Of a stretch of 64,000 nt of DNA, positions 33,297-44,500 are shown in pieces. The stretch spans positions 62,001 through 126,000 of the forward strand of contig JAFAZH010000033.1 of assembly GCA_019239895.1 (NCBI GenBank), given 5' to 3'. Within the stretch, counting starts at the first letter, position 1. Each line of letters opens with the position of its first letter. The DNA is from Abditibacteriaceae bacterium (lineage in GTDB: Bacteria; Armatimonadota; Abditibacteriia; Abditibacteriales; Abditibacteriaceae). Made by a program: the position numbers and the translations under genes. The notes beneath the pieces are model-generated. The model was not told the origin of the DNA and did not search any database. It was given only the letters and a program-made list of their open reading frames with translations.

Positions 33297-35195
33297 TTAA
33301 GGCAGGCGGGCGGCTGCCTTATCCGAAATGGAGGAGGGCGCACCCGGCTGCAAGGTGCTGGCCAGCACCGGATCGCGCACCGGAGTTGGGTCGCGCTGGC
33401 CAACCTGAGTTGGATCATGGACGGTGCCTGCGCCCCCCGTAAAGAGTGGCGTCGGGTGCGGGATGCGATCATCTAACCAGGTTGTAATGCGGGCATTATA
33501 AGTAACCTTCTTAGGTTCAGACGGAGCTTGTTCCCCAGCGCCCCCACTGCCACCAGCACCTGGATACCCGCCACCACCGGGGGGGCCACCCCCAGGACGA
33601 CCACTTGATCCGCCACTACTAACGCCTTCACCACCAGCACTTTGCGGCGCCTCATAGTAGGTATCTATGGTGTCCTCAGAACGTAAAACACGATGATTTT
33701 CGACATCAAACCACAGGATTCGCGTTAGCACGGTGCGCGCTACGGTGATTTCAGCCGCCTGTGCGCCACCGCCTGAGCTACTCGATCCACCCCGCGAACC
33801 GCCACCGCTGGAACCCCCAGGGGCGCCACCTTCACCGCCACCACCGGCTGCCGTACCAGCGAACTGGTCGAGACGCTGCGCGATTTTAATGGCTTCGGCA
33901 GGAGGCAAGCGGAAACGTTGCGACTCTAAACGGGCGGCGCGGCGCGTCTCGCCCGCCGGGGTGGTGATATTTTCAAAGGAGGTAAAGGTGATAGGCACGT
34001 CGCGCAGGTTGATCGGAGTCTTGGTTGAAAGTTCCGTAATGAAGGTCATCGTCGTCTGCCAAGTCGAGCCAGGACGGACTTCTCCCGGTGGAAAAACCGG
34101 AAACAAGTCAGCAAAGGCAATGGTGGACGCCTTACGGGTCGCATTAATTTCTTCTCCCGTGGGCAGAATCATCTTTACGAAATACTGGCCCAGTTCGGGG
34201 GCTTGATCCCACCACGGGCCACAGCTATCGGCATTCCACGGGCCTTTAGTCATGGGATTGCCTTTGATGCCTAAAGGTTGGCAACCAGGACGAGCGTCTT
34301 GTGCCCCGCCACCTTCACTGCTGCCACTACTACCACCGGCAGGGCCACTGCTACCGCCACTTCTGCCACCACCAGAACTGCCACCTCTACCCCCACCAGA
34401 ACTGCCGCCGCTGGCCCGACCCGAACTGCCACCAGACCTGCCAGAGCTGCCACCACTGCTGCCACCACCAGAACTGCTGCTCCCCCCGCCTTCGCCACCG
34501 CCGCCACTGGCACTTTGGTTGGCACCAAAGCGTTGACGTTCATAAGCTTCTTGCACCACGCTGCGGACATTAGCCGCACCATCCACCATGCCTACATCGC
34601 GCACCACACGGCGCACCAGAGCACTATACTGCCAGTCTAGTGGAGCGGGCAGAAAGTCGCTGCCTCCGCCCTCGCCACCACTGCTGGCACCTCCACCACT
34701 TTGGCCAGCTTGTTGACCAGAATCAATAATAGCATTGCTTTCACCGAAGATACGGTAGCGTTGCACTGGCATTCCGATGCGGTCACTGGCCAACCAGTGG
34801 ATTAAACGCACGGAGGGCGCTCCCACGTCTACTACGTTATTGGCGACGTTGAAAGTGACCCGTGCATCCCCTACTGGTTTACCCGCTGCATTAATTACGG
34901 AGACGCTCACATTATGGGGGCCATCACCGGGAAAGGTAGGCGGGAAGGTATTGAGGACATAGGTATTATCCGCCGTCGCGGTTTTAAATTGATTATCCAC
35001 TTTGACGACAGCATAACCACCTTCGGGGATACCCTCGAATTGAACGGTAATTTCGCCGCGCACCGCCTGCCCCTCGGTCGGGCTAACGATACGCACGGCG
35101 TTTTGGGCACGCACCCCGGTGGCCAATGCCCCGATTAAAGCCATTGCGATGAGTAACCCGGCCAGCATCGAAGTGCGTCGCATCAACTGTCGCAT
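33297..35195 (-). CDS. Secreted protein with Gly/Ser-rich linkers and an Ig-like start
   Basis: About 632 aa. A signal peptide ends near VRAQ (about 30). Residues 32-125 look like an Ig-like domain (VRIVSPTEGQ and GEITVQF). The chain then alternates folded segments with long Gly/Ser stretches, the longest about 228-305, with repeats such as GGSSGG and SGGGR. The folded parts include a FGESNAIID segment, PTGEEINATRKAS, and a region rich in VARTVLTRILWFDVE. I know no family for the whole. AAGGAG six nt before the ATG at 35195 fixes the start; the TTG five codons earlier contains that signal. It probably acts at the cell surface. Confidence 0.55.
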   Translation of the reverse strand: MRQLMRRTSMLAGLLIAMALIGALATGVRAQNAVRIVSPTEGQAVRGEITVQFEGIPEGGYAVVKVDNQFKTATADNTYVLNTFPPTFPGDGPHNVSVSVINAAGKPVGDARVTFNVANNVVDVGAPSVRLIHWLASDRIGMPVQRYRIFGESNAIIDSGQQAGQSGGGASSGGEGGGSDFLPAPLDWQYSALVRRVVRDVGMVDGAANVRSVVQEAYERQRFGANQSASGGGGEGGGSSSSGGGSSGGSSGRSGGSSGRASGGSSGGGRGGSSGGGRSGGSSGPAGGSSGSSEGGGAQDARPGCQPLGIKGNPMTKGPWNADSCGPWWDQAPELGQYFVKMILPTGEEINATRKASTIAFADLFPVFPPGEVRPGSTWQTTMTFITELSTKTPINLRDVPITFTSFENITTPAGETRRAARLESQRFRLPPAEAIKIAQRLDQFAGTAAGGGGEGGAPGGSSGGGSRGGSSSSGGGAQAAEITVARTVLTRILWFDVENHRVLRSEDTIDTYYEAPQSAGGEGVSSGGSSGRPGGGPPGGGGYPGAGGSGGAGEQAPSEPKKVTYNARITTWLDDRIPHPTPLFTGGAGTVHDPTQVGQRDPTPVRDPVLASTLQPGAPSSISDKAAARLP

Positions 35196-35268
35196 AGAAT
35201 ACTCCTTCAATCTTCAACCAACTATTTATCGAAAAGGCAGCACATGGATGATACCATATCCATGCGTA

Positions 35269-35790
35269 CTATGATGTTTTCATGGCATCCAGTGCCGCTT
35301 GCACTGGGTCGGCTAATAAATCTCGCACGGCTTCTAACGACTGGGGCACCACTTTGGTATCCGCCAGCACTGGCATAAAATTAGTATCGCCACCCCAGCG
35401 CGGCACCATGTGCAAGTGGAGGTGGGCATCAATGCCCGCTCCAGCCACACGCCCAATGTTCATCCCGATATTAAAGCCGTCAGGATTCAGTTTTTCACGT
35501 AGCACCGGCTCAACCCGACGCGCCACCTGCATTAACTCGGCAATTTCGGTATCAGGTAAGTCTTCCAGACGCGCTACATGACGGTAAGGTGCCACCATCA
35601 AATGGCCATTATTATAAGGATACAAGTTCAGTAAGACAAAAGAGTGTGTGGCGCGGGCCACGATCAGGTGAGCCTGGTCATCACCGGCTTTAGGTTTATC
35701 ACAAAAGATGCAGCCCGTCGCCCCCGCTGGTGGTGGCGGCTGCTCACCTAAAATATAACCCACACGCCACGGTGCCCAGATGGTTTCCAT
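35269..35790 (-). CDS. HIT family hydrolase/phosphorylase
   Basis: A 173-aa protein. The histidine triad HLHLHMVPRW (H123, H125, H127) is the nucleotide-binding and catalytic motif. CIFC (27-30) is half of the zinc site usual in the Ap4A phosphorylase-like HIT branch, and LNLYPYNNGHLMV is a strong family piece. Such enzymes split dinucleoside polyphosphates or AMP conjugates. The length suits the actinobacterial-type HIT proteins. It follows lnt by 68 bp on the same strand and precedes the Gly/Ser-rich protein. Confidence 0.9.
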   Translation of the reverse strand: METIWAPWRVGYILGEQPPPPAGATGCIFCDKPKAGDDQAHLIVARATHSFVLLNLYPYNNGHLMVAPYRHVARLEDLPDTEIAELMQVARRVEPVLREKLNPDGFNIGMNIGRVAGAGIDAHLHLHMVPRWGGDTNFMPVLADTKVVPQSLEAVRDLLADPVQAALDAMKTS

Positions 35791-35858
35791 AATTTGGTTA
35801 GAACATTTCCAAAAGAAATATTCCCGTCAATCCAGTTGCGGCTGAGATGTATTCCATT

Positions 35859-37550
35859 TTACGGCAATGACACGGTTGCGGGAAGAGCCTGGGCAACTCC
35901 AAAAGTTGATAAAGCTTGGGTTGGAGGCCCCGATTTCCTATCCGGCACAGCTTGAGGCCCCGACAGGGTGTTATCGCTGTTTACCACAAACCGTCCATAA
36001 GGGTCAACCACAAACGAGTAACCAGCATTAGCCACTTGCACTACTGCCGCCCGATTTTCCACTGCCCGCACCGTGGCCATCGCCGCATGTTCCCACGGGG
36101 AGTTGGTGCCACTGAACCATTCGTCATTCGTCATAACCACAATCAACTGCGCTCCATCCTTGGCTAAACGCCGCGCCGGATAGCGAAAGCAACTTTCAAA
36201 ACAGATGACACAGCCAGCGACCAGCCGCTCACCCGTGCTGGGGCGGTTAAAAGCCAGGGTCTGGGTCTGGACTCCAGGCGTGATTTCAGGACTGGGTGCC
36301 AGGGCACGTAAGAAGGGCAGATATTCATTATAAGGTGCGCGTTCACCAAAGGGCACCAGGTGTTGCTTGGCACTAAAAGATTCCTCGCCATTCGGGGTAA
36401 TTAGCACGGCTGTGTTATAAAGTTCTTCACGGCTGACCGCCCGGTGCGCGCCAAACAGGATTGGGGTTTTAAGTTCCCGCGCGAGCGCATCCAGCCCGGC
36501 CATCTCAGTCCCCAGGGCACCTTCGCGCAGGAAACGATTGCGGCCTTTAGGCTGCCAGACTATAGCCGTCGTTTCAGGCCACACAATAAGATCAAAAGCT
36601 CCTATCAAGTTGCCGCCTGTCAAGCTGCCGCCTGTCCGCGCCGCCGCTGCTTGCACGCCTTCATGCGTCAGGCGCATCGCTTGAGCATAGGGCGATTCGG
36701 CGCTGCTCTCCGCGTTCTTGCGCCAGCTTGGGATGTTGGTCTGCACGAGGAGCACGCGCAGCGGTGGGCGCGGACTGAACGGTAATGTAAGGCGGTAGGC
36801 CCCCCACCCATGCAATAAGATAAAAACAGCGACCGGAGCACGCCATAAAAACACATCGCCCCTCCGTATCCAGAGCGCGAGACTGGTCGCAAACCACACG
36901 CATAACGCACTTAAACCGTGCTGGCCGATATAGGCTGCGCTTTGGAGCAAAGCGGTATCACGCCACTGCGTGTAAGCCAAAGCGCCCCAACCATGCGCTA
37001 ATTGCGTTTCATAGCGTAGCGCGTCCAGGCAAGCCCAGAGCAGCGCAATCAGCACGGGTAAGGCCCACGGTGCGCGTTGCACCCAGGAGGCGCGTGGATT
37101 CCACAGCCAGGCGCACCCGGCCACGATGGAGCTATGAACGAGAGCAATAAAGGTCACGGCCAACACCCCAAGCAATGCGCCTAGGGGTGCCGGGATACCA
37201 ATAACTGGGCTGGCTTTGGTGATGGTAGGAATAATCCACCAATTAATCAGGGCGTAACTCAACCACCCGGTGAGGTGCCCCAAACGCCAGCGCGCACGAC
37301 CATCTAAATCATGCAGTGCCCAGAACAACGGCGTGAGAGCAATCCAACCCAGGGCAAACCAGCCCGCTTGTTGTCCCGGCAACCACCACAGCAGGGCGGT
37401 TAAGAGAGCACAGCCCAAACGGACTCGGATAGTGGCAGCTTTATCCGTTGAATCACCGCCAGGTGTGGCTGGAAGCAAAGGGGAACGAGTGGGCTTTCCT
37501 TCAGTCAGTTTCGACGGAAAGGCTGTGCCGTTTAGAGCCGGAGTGGTCAT
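35859..37550 (-). CDS. lnt: Apolipoprotein N-acyltransferase
   Basis: A 563-aa protein with several N-terminal membrane helices (about 43-255) and a nitrilase-type catalytic domain. The triad is visible: Glu326 in WPETT, Lys395 in AKQHLVPFGE and Cys450 in CVICFES. Lnt adds the third acyl chain to lipoproteins at the outer face of the inner membrane. The frame stays open to 38030, but that part lies over the upstream gene in another frame and is a Pro/Leu/Arg artefact. I set the start at the ATG at 37550, giving a 50-nt overlap with the FtsB-like gene. Together with lgt it shows triacylated lipoproteins. Confidence 0.88.
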   Translation of the reverse strand: MTTPALNGTAFPSKLTEGKPTRSPLLPATPGGDSTDKAATIRVRLGCALLTALLWWLPGQQAGWFALGWIALTPLFWALHDLDGRARWRLGHLTGWLSYALINWWIIPTITKASPVIGIPAPLGALLGVLAVTFIALVHSSIVAGCAWLWNPRASWVQRAPWALPVLIALLWACLDALRYETQLAHGWGALAYTQWRDTALLQSAAYIGQHGLSALCVWFATSLALWIRRGDVFLWRAPVAVFILLHGWGAYRLTLPFSPRPPLRVLLVQTNIPSWRKNAESSAESPYAQAMRLTHEGVQAAAARTGGSLTGGNLIGAFDLIVWPETTAIVWQPKGRNRFLREGALGTEMAGLDALARELKTPILFGAHRAVSREELYNTAVLITPNGEESFSAKQHLVPFGERAPYNEYLPFLRALAPSPEITPGVQTQTLAFNRPSTGERLVAGCVICFESCFRYPARRLAKDGAQLIVVMTNDEWFSGTNSPWEHAAMATVRAVENRAAVVQVANAGYSFVVDPYGRFVVNSDNTLSGPQAVPDRKSGPPTQALSTFGVAQALPATVSLP

Positions 37551-38586
37551 CGCTTCCGCTGTGGGAGCCTGATCTGTGAGAGCTTGATCTTGGGAAGCTT
37601 GATCTTTCGTCTCCTGAGTTTCCGGGGCCTGGACGATTAGCTGTTGCACTATCCGGGGTATCGGCATCCGGGGTATCAGCAGACGCAGCCGCTGCGCCTG
37701 CTGTTGCAGGGTTGGTAGTGCCGGAGTCATCAACGGCAGTGGGTTTCGCATGAATAGACGTAACTTCTCTGGAATCCGAGCTGGCGGCTGGCGATGCGGC
37801 CCCCACCCCACCCGTGGCCGCATCTGATGTTGTTTTAAGGGAGGACTTTTCAGTGTCCGCAGCAGTAGACGTTTCACCGGACGTTGAGGCACCAGCAGAT
37901 TTTGCAGGTGTGCGCTGCTTAGATCCCGCCTCCGACGCAACGGGCTTAACCCCGGCCCCAGCGCGCAGAGTTTGCCACCAATCATGCAAGACGCTGCCCG
38001 CGCTACGCCACCCAGAAGCCATCCCCGCACCCGGCGAGGGCGCTCCGGTTAAAGGCTCATGGGGGGAGAGGTCGTTCTTGGGCAGGGCCGCCGCACGCTG
38101 CTCATCCCCCGTGGCCGGGAAAAGCAGAATGCGGTCACCGGGCGGGATGTAGCCATGCTCAATCAGGATTTCTTCGTTGCCCTTATCCGATTTGAGCGCC
38201 GCCAGTCGCTTCTGCCCCACTTCATATTGCTTCTTGAAAGCCGTGAGTTGCAGTTGTTTGCTGTCTACCTGCTCCTGCATCCAGCTACATTCCGTATGCA
38301 CGAGGTAAATCATCGCCCACAGCAATAAGGTGCTTGGCCCGAAGACAATCAACATCAGCACATTCGCCAGCCGCTGCTTAGCCCGCCGCTTGCGATGCGC
38401 TTTCGTCTTAGCGGGAGAGACACTGGCGGGAACAACAACATCAGGCGCATCGCCGCGCACGGTAGTCCACCGCTTGCGACGCGACGAGCGACCGCCCCCC
38501 GCCTTCAATGCAAAGCGTGGCTCATAAACATCTTCCAGATTTGGGTCAGGCTGTGATGGTGGCTGTATCGAGACCCGCCTCCTAAA

Positions 38587-40018
<1,432 letters not shown>

Positions 40019-40097
40019 TCAGTATTTTCAACGCGGATGTTGTCATTTAACTACAACTTACCCCGCGCGTCAATTTGAATAAATATTCAACAAAAGC

Positions 40098-40132
40098 AAA
40101 TAACCGATGACCACATGGCCATCGGTTATTTT
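40098..40132 (-). terminator. Rho-independent terminator of the PpiC gene
   Basis: AAATAACCGATG pairs with CATCGGTTATTT around a 10-nt loop that itself pairs partly (GACC with GGCC). On the minus strand a T-rich stretch (TTTGCTTTTG) follows. It lies 48 nt past the stop at 40180. Confidence 0.75.
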
Positions 40133-40179
40133 AAATCTGGCTTAGCCCCTTATTCTGCTTTCAGCCCATTCAAAGAGAG

Positions 40180-41229
40180 TTAAATATTCTTCTTAATTTT
40201 GGCTTGCGCCCGCAACCCTTCGATATGCTTATCTAAAACATCCTGCACCTTCATCTTGAAGAGGGCTGTTTTGAGATTGGCATAAGCCTCTTTGTTGTCC
40301 CGCAGGTCACTCAGTGGCACGATACGTTCGGCCACTTTATCGGTCTTGATAATATGATAGCCAAACTGGGTCTCGGCTAACTTGTCGTAGACTTTGCCCG
40401 GTGTGGTGGCAAAAGCAGCATCCTCGAAAGGTTTTACGAACTGGTCTTTTTCTAATGGCCCCAATTCACCGCCTTTATCTTTGCTACCAGGGTCTTCGGA
40501 GTTTTCGCGTGCCAGCTTAGCGAAATCAGCACCACCCAGGGCTTGCTTCAAGAGGCCCGCCGCCCGGTCATGGGCCTTTTTCTTGTCGGCTGCCGAGGTA
40601 TTGGGCTGGACGGCAATCAGGATATGGCTGACTTTGGTGTATTCCGGCACCGTAAATTCCTTGGGGTTATCACGATAGAACTTGGCAATATCGGCTTCAG
40701 AGATGGTAATATCCGCCGTTAATTGGTTGGCTAATTCACGGCGCATTAGCTCCTCGGTCAAACTCTGGCGCACGTAAGCGGGCGTCAAGCCCTCTTTAGC
40801 GAGGGCCTGGGTAAAGTCCTGATCGTTCTTGAAACCACCCTTCACCTGCTGCACGAGTTTGTCAACATCTTGCGGGGCCGGTTTGATATTACGCTGCTGG
40901 GCCTCTTGATAGAGCAAGCGATCTGCAATGAGGTTTTCTAAAATGCGCCCACGCCAGGTTTGCAAGGCCGCTTTGTCCGCCGGAGAGTCGCCCGCCAGGG
41001 TTGGCTCCTGTTTCTTTAAAGCATTTAATAGTCGCTCTACATCAGCGACCATAATTTTGTCATTATTGACTTCCGCCGCGACGGCACCAGTGGCCGGGGC
41101 AGGCGATGTAGTCGCCGGAGCCAGTTTGCTCGCAGGGCTGGCGGGCGCAGCATTGACCACGAGCGCAGGCTTGCTAACAGCTACGGCCGCAACTGCGGCG
41201 CACCGCACCCATTCTTTACGACACTTCAT
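40180..41229 (-). CDS. Exported PpiC-type peptidyl-prolyl isomerase (SurA/PrsA-like)
   Basis: About 349 aa. An exported N-terminus (hydrophobic segment to about residue 28) and an Ala/Pro-rich linker precede a SurA/PrsA-like helical chaperone domain (about 45-185). The parvulin domain follows at about 190-300, with VSHILIAVQP, GGADFAKLARENSEDP, KGGELGPLEKDQFV and FGYHIIKTD. Such proteins help fold secreted or outer-membrane proteins. AAGGAG seven nt before the ATG at 41229 sets the start; the longer frame to 41325 has no support. It ends at its own terminator before eno. Confidence 0.88.
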   Translation of the reverse strand: MKCRKEWVRCAAVAAVAVSKPALVVNAAPASPASKLAPATTSPAPATGAVAAEVNNDKIMVADVERLLNALKKQEPTLAGDSPADKAALQTWRGRILENLIADRLLYQEAQQRNIKPAPQDVDKLVQQVKGGFKNDQDFTQALAKEGLTPAYVRQSLTEELMRRELANQLTADITISEADIAKFYRDNPKEFTVPEYTKVSHILIAVQPNTSAADKKKAHDRAAGLLKQALGGADFAKLARENSEDPGSKDKGGELGPLEKDQFVKPFEDAAFATTPGKVYDKLAETQFGYHIIKTDKVAERIVPLSDLRDNKEAYANLKTALFKMKVQDVLDKHIEGLRAQAKIKKNI

Positions 41230-41467
41230 TCTCAATCTCCTTGATTCCAGGCACCGGATTCTTCCGGCGTCTCTTACTTTGACACGCAATAGTGATAAAA
41301 TTCTCGCAGTTATTGCAGCAGGCACAGCCCCCAGCGTGAGTCGTTTTTCAGTTCAACCAAAAAGTGCATCACAAGCTATCATAAAAGCAATGAACCGACA
41401 CCACAGGACGCCTTACCTGGCCCGGGGTTGCTCCCAACTTAGCATCAAGAGTATTAGCTGTCAAAAC

Positions 41468-41508
41468 AAAGCGGCTGCACTCTTTAAATGAGAGAGTGCA
41501 GCCGCTTT
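41468..41508 (-). terminator. Rho-independent terminator of the 2397-aa protein gene
   Basis: A perfect 16-bp stem (AAAGCGGCTGCACTCT with its complement) with a 9-nt loop, then TTTGTTTTGA on the minus strand. The stem is nearly the same as the one after the second giant gene at 48980. Confidence 0.88.
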
Positions 41509-41537
41509 GACCTAAGATTCAGACAAATTCCACTACC

Positions 41538-44500
41538 CTACTGTGCTGTGATTGAGCCTGTTTGTGCGTTCAGTAAGGCCCCCTGTCCATCAGCCAAATG
41601 GATCCAGCGCACGGTTACTTTGTCTCCCGCATGAAGAGCACCCGTAGGCAAATCCAGGGTAACGCTATGATTGGCAGCATTGTAACCAGCACTCTCCACC
41701 GTCACTGAATGGCCGTTCACCTCAACATTGTAATGCGCCACATCGCTTGCACTCTCAGCCTCCAAAGCGCCTAAGAAGCGCAACTGCACGGTGCTTGTCA
41801 CCACACTGGCTTTAGCTATCGAGAGTGCTACGGTGGAAGCTGCTGCCACTGGTGGAGGCGTGTTGCTCTTGACGGTAAAGGTACTGCGAGCCTCGCCTCG
41901 ATTAGTGGCCCCATCTAAAGCCACAGCTAAGATGCGATACTCGCCGGGGGTCAAATCGGCTCCTGTGGGCAAACCGCTGCGCCGCACATAGATGCCTTTA
42001 GCCACATCACCTTGCGCCAGGAAGACCACGGGCTGCAAGATGCCTTTGACGTTAGGAGGAGTGACAAAACTGCTGCCATTCCACTGCTTGCCATCGCTCA
42101 CTCGCACCAGACTCAAGAGTACCTTTTGCACCCCTGTACCACCTGGCCCATCGGCGATCTTACCACCAATGGTCAGCAGACTGATCAGGATGGCCTTATC
42201 TTTGGGAGTGGTGATGCTAATAGTGGGCGGCGTATGGTCAATGATGAGGGTTAGAGACGCACTGGCGCTATGGCCTGTGGTGTCCGTAGCAATAGCCGTC
42301 AGGTTATATTGGTCATCTATCAGGAACTGGCCATTAGGCGTATTGGTGGGCAGCAAGCCAGCCGCCAGCGTCCACACTCCGTTAGCCACCGTCGCGGGGA
42401 AGAAAGTGGGACTGGCACTCCACGCACTGCCCGTGAAGTACTTGCCATCGCTCTGGCGCTGGATACTCACCTGCACATTCAAGTTGGTATTGGCCGGGGC
42501 AAAAGCCTCGGCTACAGTGCCGACCAAGCTGGGCAGACTGCGGTAGACATCCCCATTGTTCACATTGCTGAAGTTGACGCTCAGCAGCGGTGTGGGTGGT
42601 ACCTGATCGTCATTGATAATGGTGCCGGTGCCCTGAGCGCGGGTTAAAGGTGCCCCCACGGAATTACTCAACTTCACCAGGAAGGTCTCATTCGGCTCGA
42701 CAACGGTATCACCAATAATGGGCACATTGATGGTCTTGCTGGTCTGGCCAGGGGCAAAGCTGAGCGTGCCACTCGTGCTCATGTAGTCGCTACCTGCCGT
42801 CGCCGTGCCATCAGCGGTGGCATAATCCACACTAACCGGCTTACCGCTGGGTGCTGTCAACGTTACCGTGAAGGTCATGTTGGTCGTGCCACTGTTGCCT
42901 TCGGTCAATTGAACATCGTTAATGGCCAGCGAGGGCGGGCCATCATCATCAAGAATGGTGCCCACCCCAGCGTTAGTGCTGATGGTAGCTCCTCCCGTGG
43001 GTTTGGAGAGCAACACCAGGAAAGTCTCGTTATCTTCTTGCATGGTGTCGCCCACCACCGAAACCGCTATGGTCTTAGTCGTCTCACCAGGCGCAAAAGT
43101 GAGGGTGCCCCCCGTGCTGAGATAATCATTGCCCGCTTTAGCGGTGCCATCAGCCGTAGCAAACTGCACACTGACGGGCACCGTGCTGGGAGCGGAGAGA
43201 GTCACCGTGAAGATAGCCGGGGTGACGCCGCTATCGCCTTCGAGGGCACTGACACTATTGATGGAAAGGGTGCGGGCAACAGCATTAACGGTAATAGGCA
43301 CCGTGCTGCTGGTGCTCTTAGCTCCACCTGCTCCCGTGTTGCCGCCATCATTGGTGGTAAGGCTCAGAGTGGCGGCTCCCGTGAAGCCTGCACCTGGAGT
43401 AAAGCGCAGACCATTGAGCGCCGCATTCAGGCTCGCCAGCGTGCCAGAGACGGTGATGGTCGCACTGCCATTGCTGCCGCCAGTCACCGTTAAGCCATTG
43501 AGCGTCGCCAAGGCTACCGTGCCATTCGTTGCTGCCAGCGTCACCTGCACCGGATTGGTGCCTGCATCCACATCACTGATTGAGAGAGCGTTATTGTTAG
43601 CAGAAGAGAAGACCAGTGGTGTATCCTGGTTGACACTCTGGGCACCCGGCACGCTGTTCACAGGCGCATCGTTGACGGCAGTTATCGTCAGCGTCACCGT
43701 CGCGGTATTGCTAAAGGTGGTGCCATCAAAGACATGATAGGTGAAGCTATCGCTACCATTAAAGTCAGCATCCGGGGTATAGGTAAAGGAGCCATCGGGG
43801 TTAACGGTGAGCGTGCCGTGGGCTGGGTTATTGACCACAGCCCCGACGGTCAGGGCATCCCCGTCTAGGTCTGTATCATTGACTAACACCCCGGTAGCGG
43901 CATTCACCGTCAAAGGCGTGTCTTCATTCGTGGTGTAGGTGTCATTGACTGCCAGCGGAGCATGATTGACCGAAGTGACCGTGATGCTCACCGTCGCCGT
44001 GTTGCCGTTGGTGGTGCCATCGTTAGCCGCATAAGTGAAGCTATCTGGCCCACTGTAATTGGCGGTTGGCGTATAGGTAAAGGAACCATCGGCCTTGAGG
44101 GTGAGGGTGCCATGACTGGGGCCACTCACTGGGCGCGGCGTGCCCACCGTAAGCGCATCGCCATCAATATCGGTGTCGTTGGCTAACACCCCATTGGCCG
44201 CAGGTGCATTGAGAGCAATAGTCGCCGTCGTACTATAGCTGTCGTTGTTGGCTACGGGCGCATGGTTGACCGGAGTGATGTTAATCACCACGTTATCGGT
44301 GGCGCTCCTCGCTCCGCCGCTGCCGGTGTTGCCTAAGTCATTGGTGGTAATGGTCAACAAGCCAGCACTGCGACTATGCAGAGCGGGCGTGAAGACGAGG
44401 CCATTTAAGTCAGCTTTGATATTGCTGATGGTGCCGGTAAAGACCATACTGGCGGTGCCATTGGCACCATTAGTAAAGGTCAGGCCCGTGGTGGCAGGTA

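Noticed and set aside
37551..38030. N-terminal 160 codons of the open frame that contains lnt
   Set aside because: They overlap the FtsB-like gene in another frame and consist of Pro/Leu/Arg/Gln repeats without a membrane or catalytic motif.
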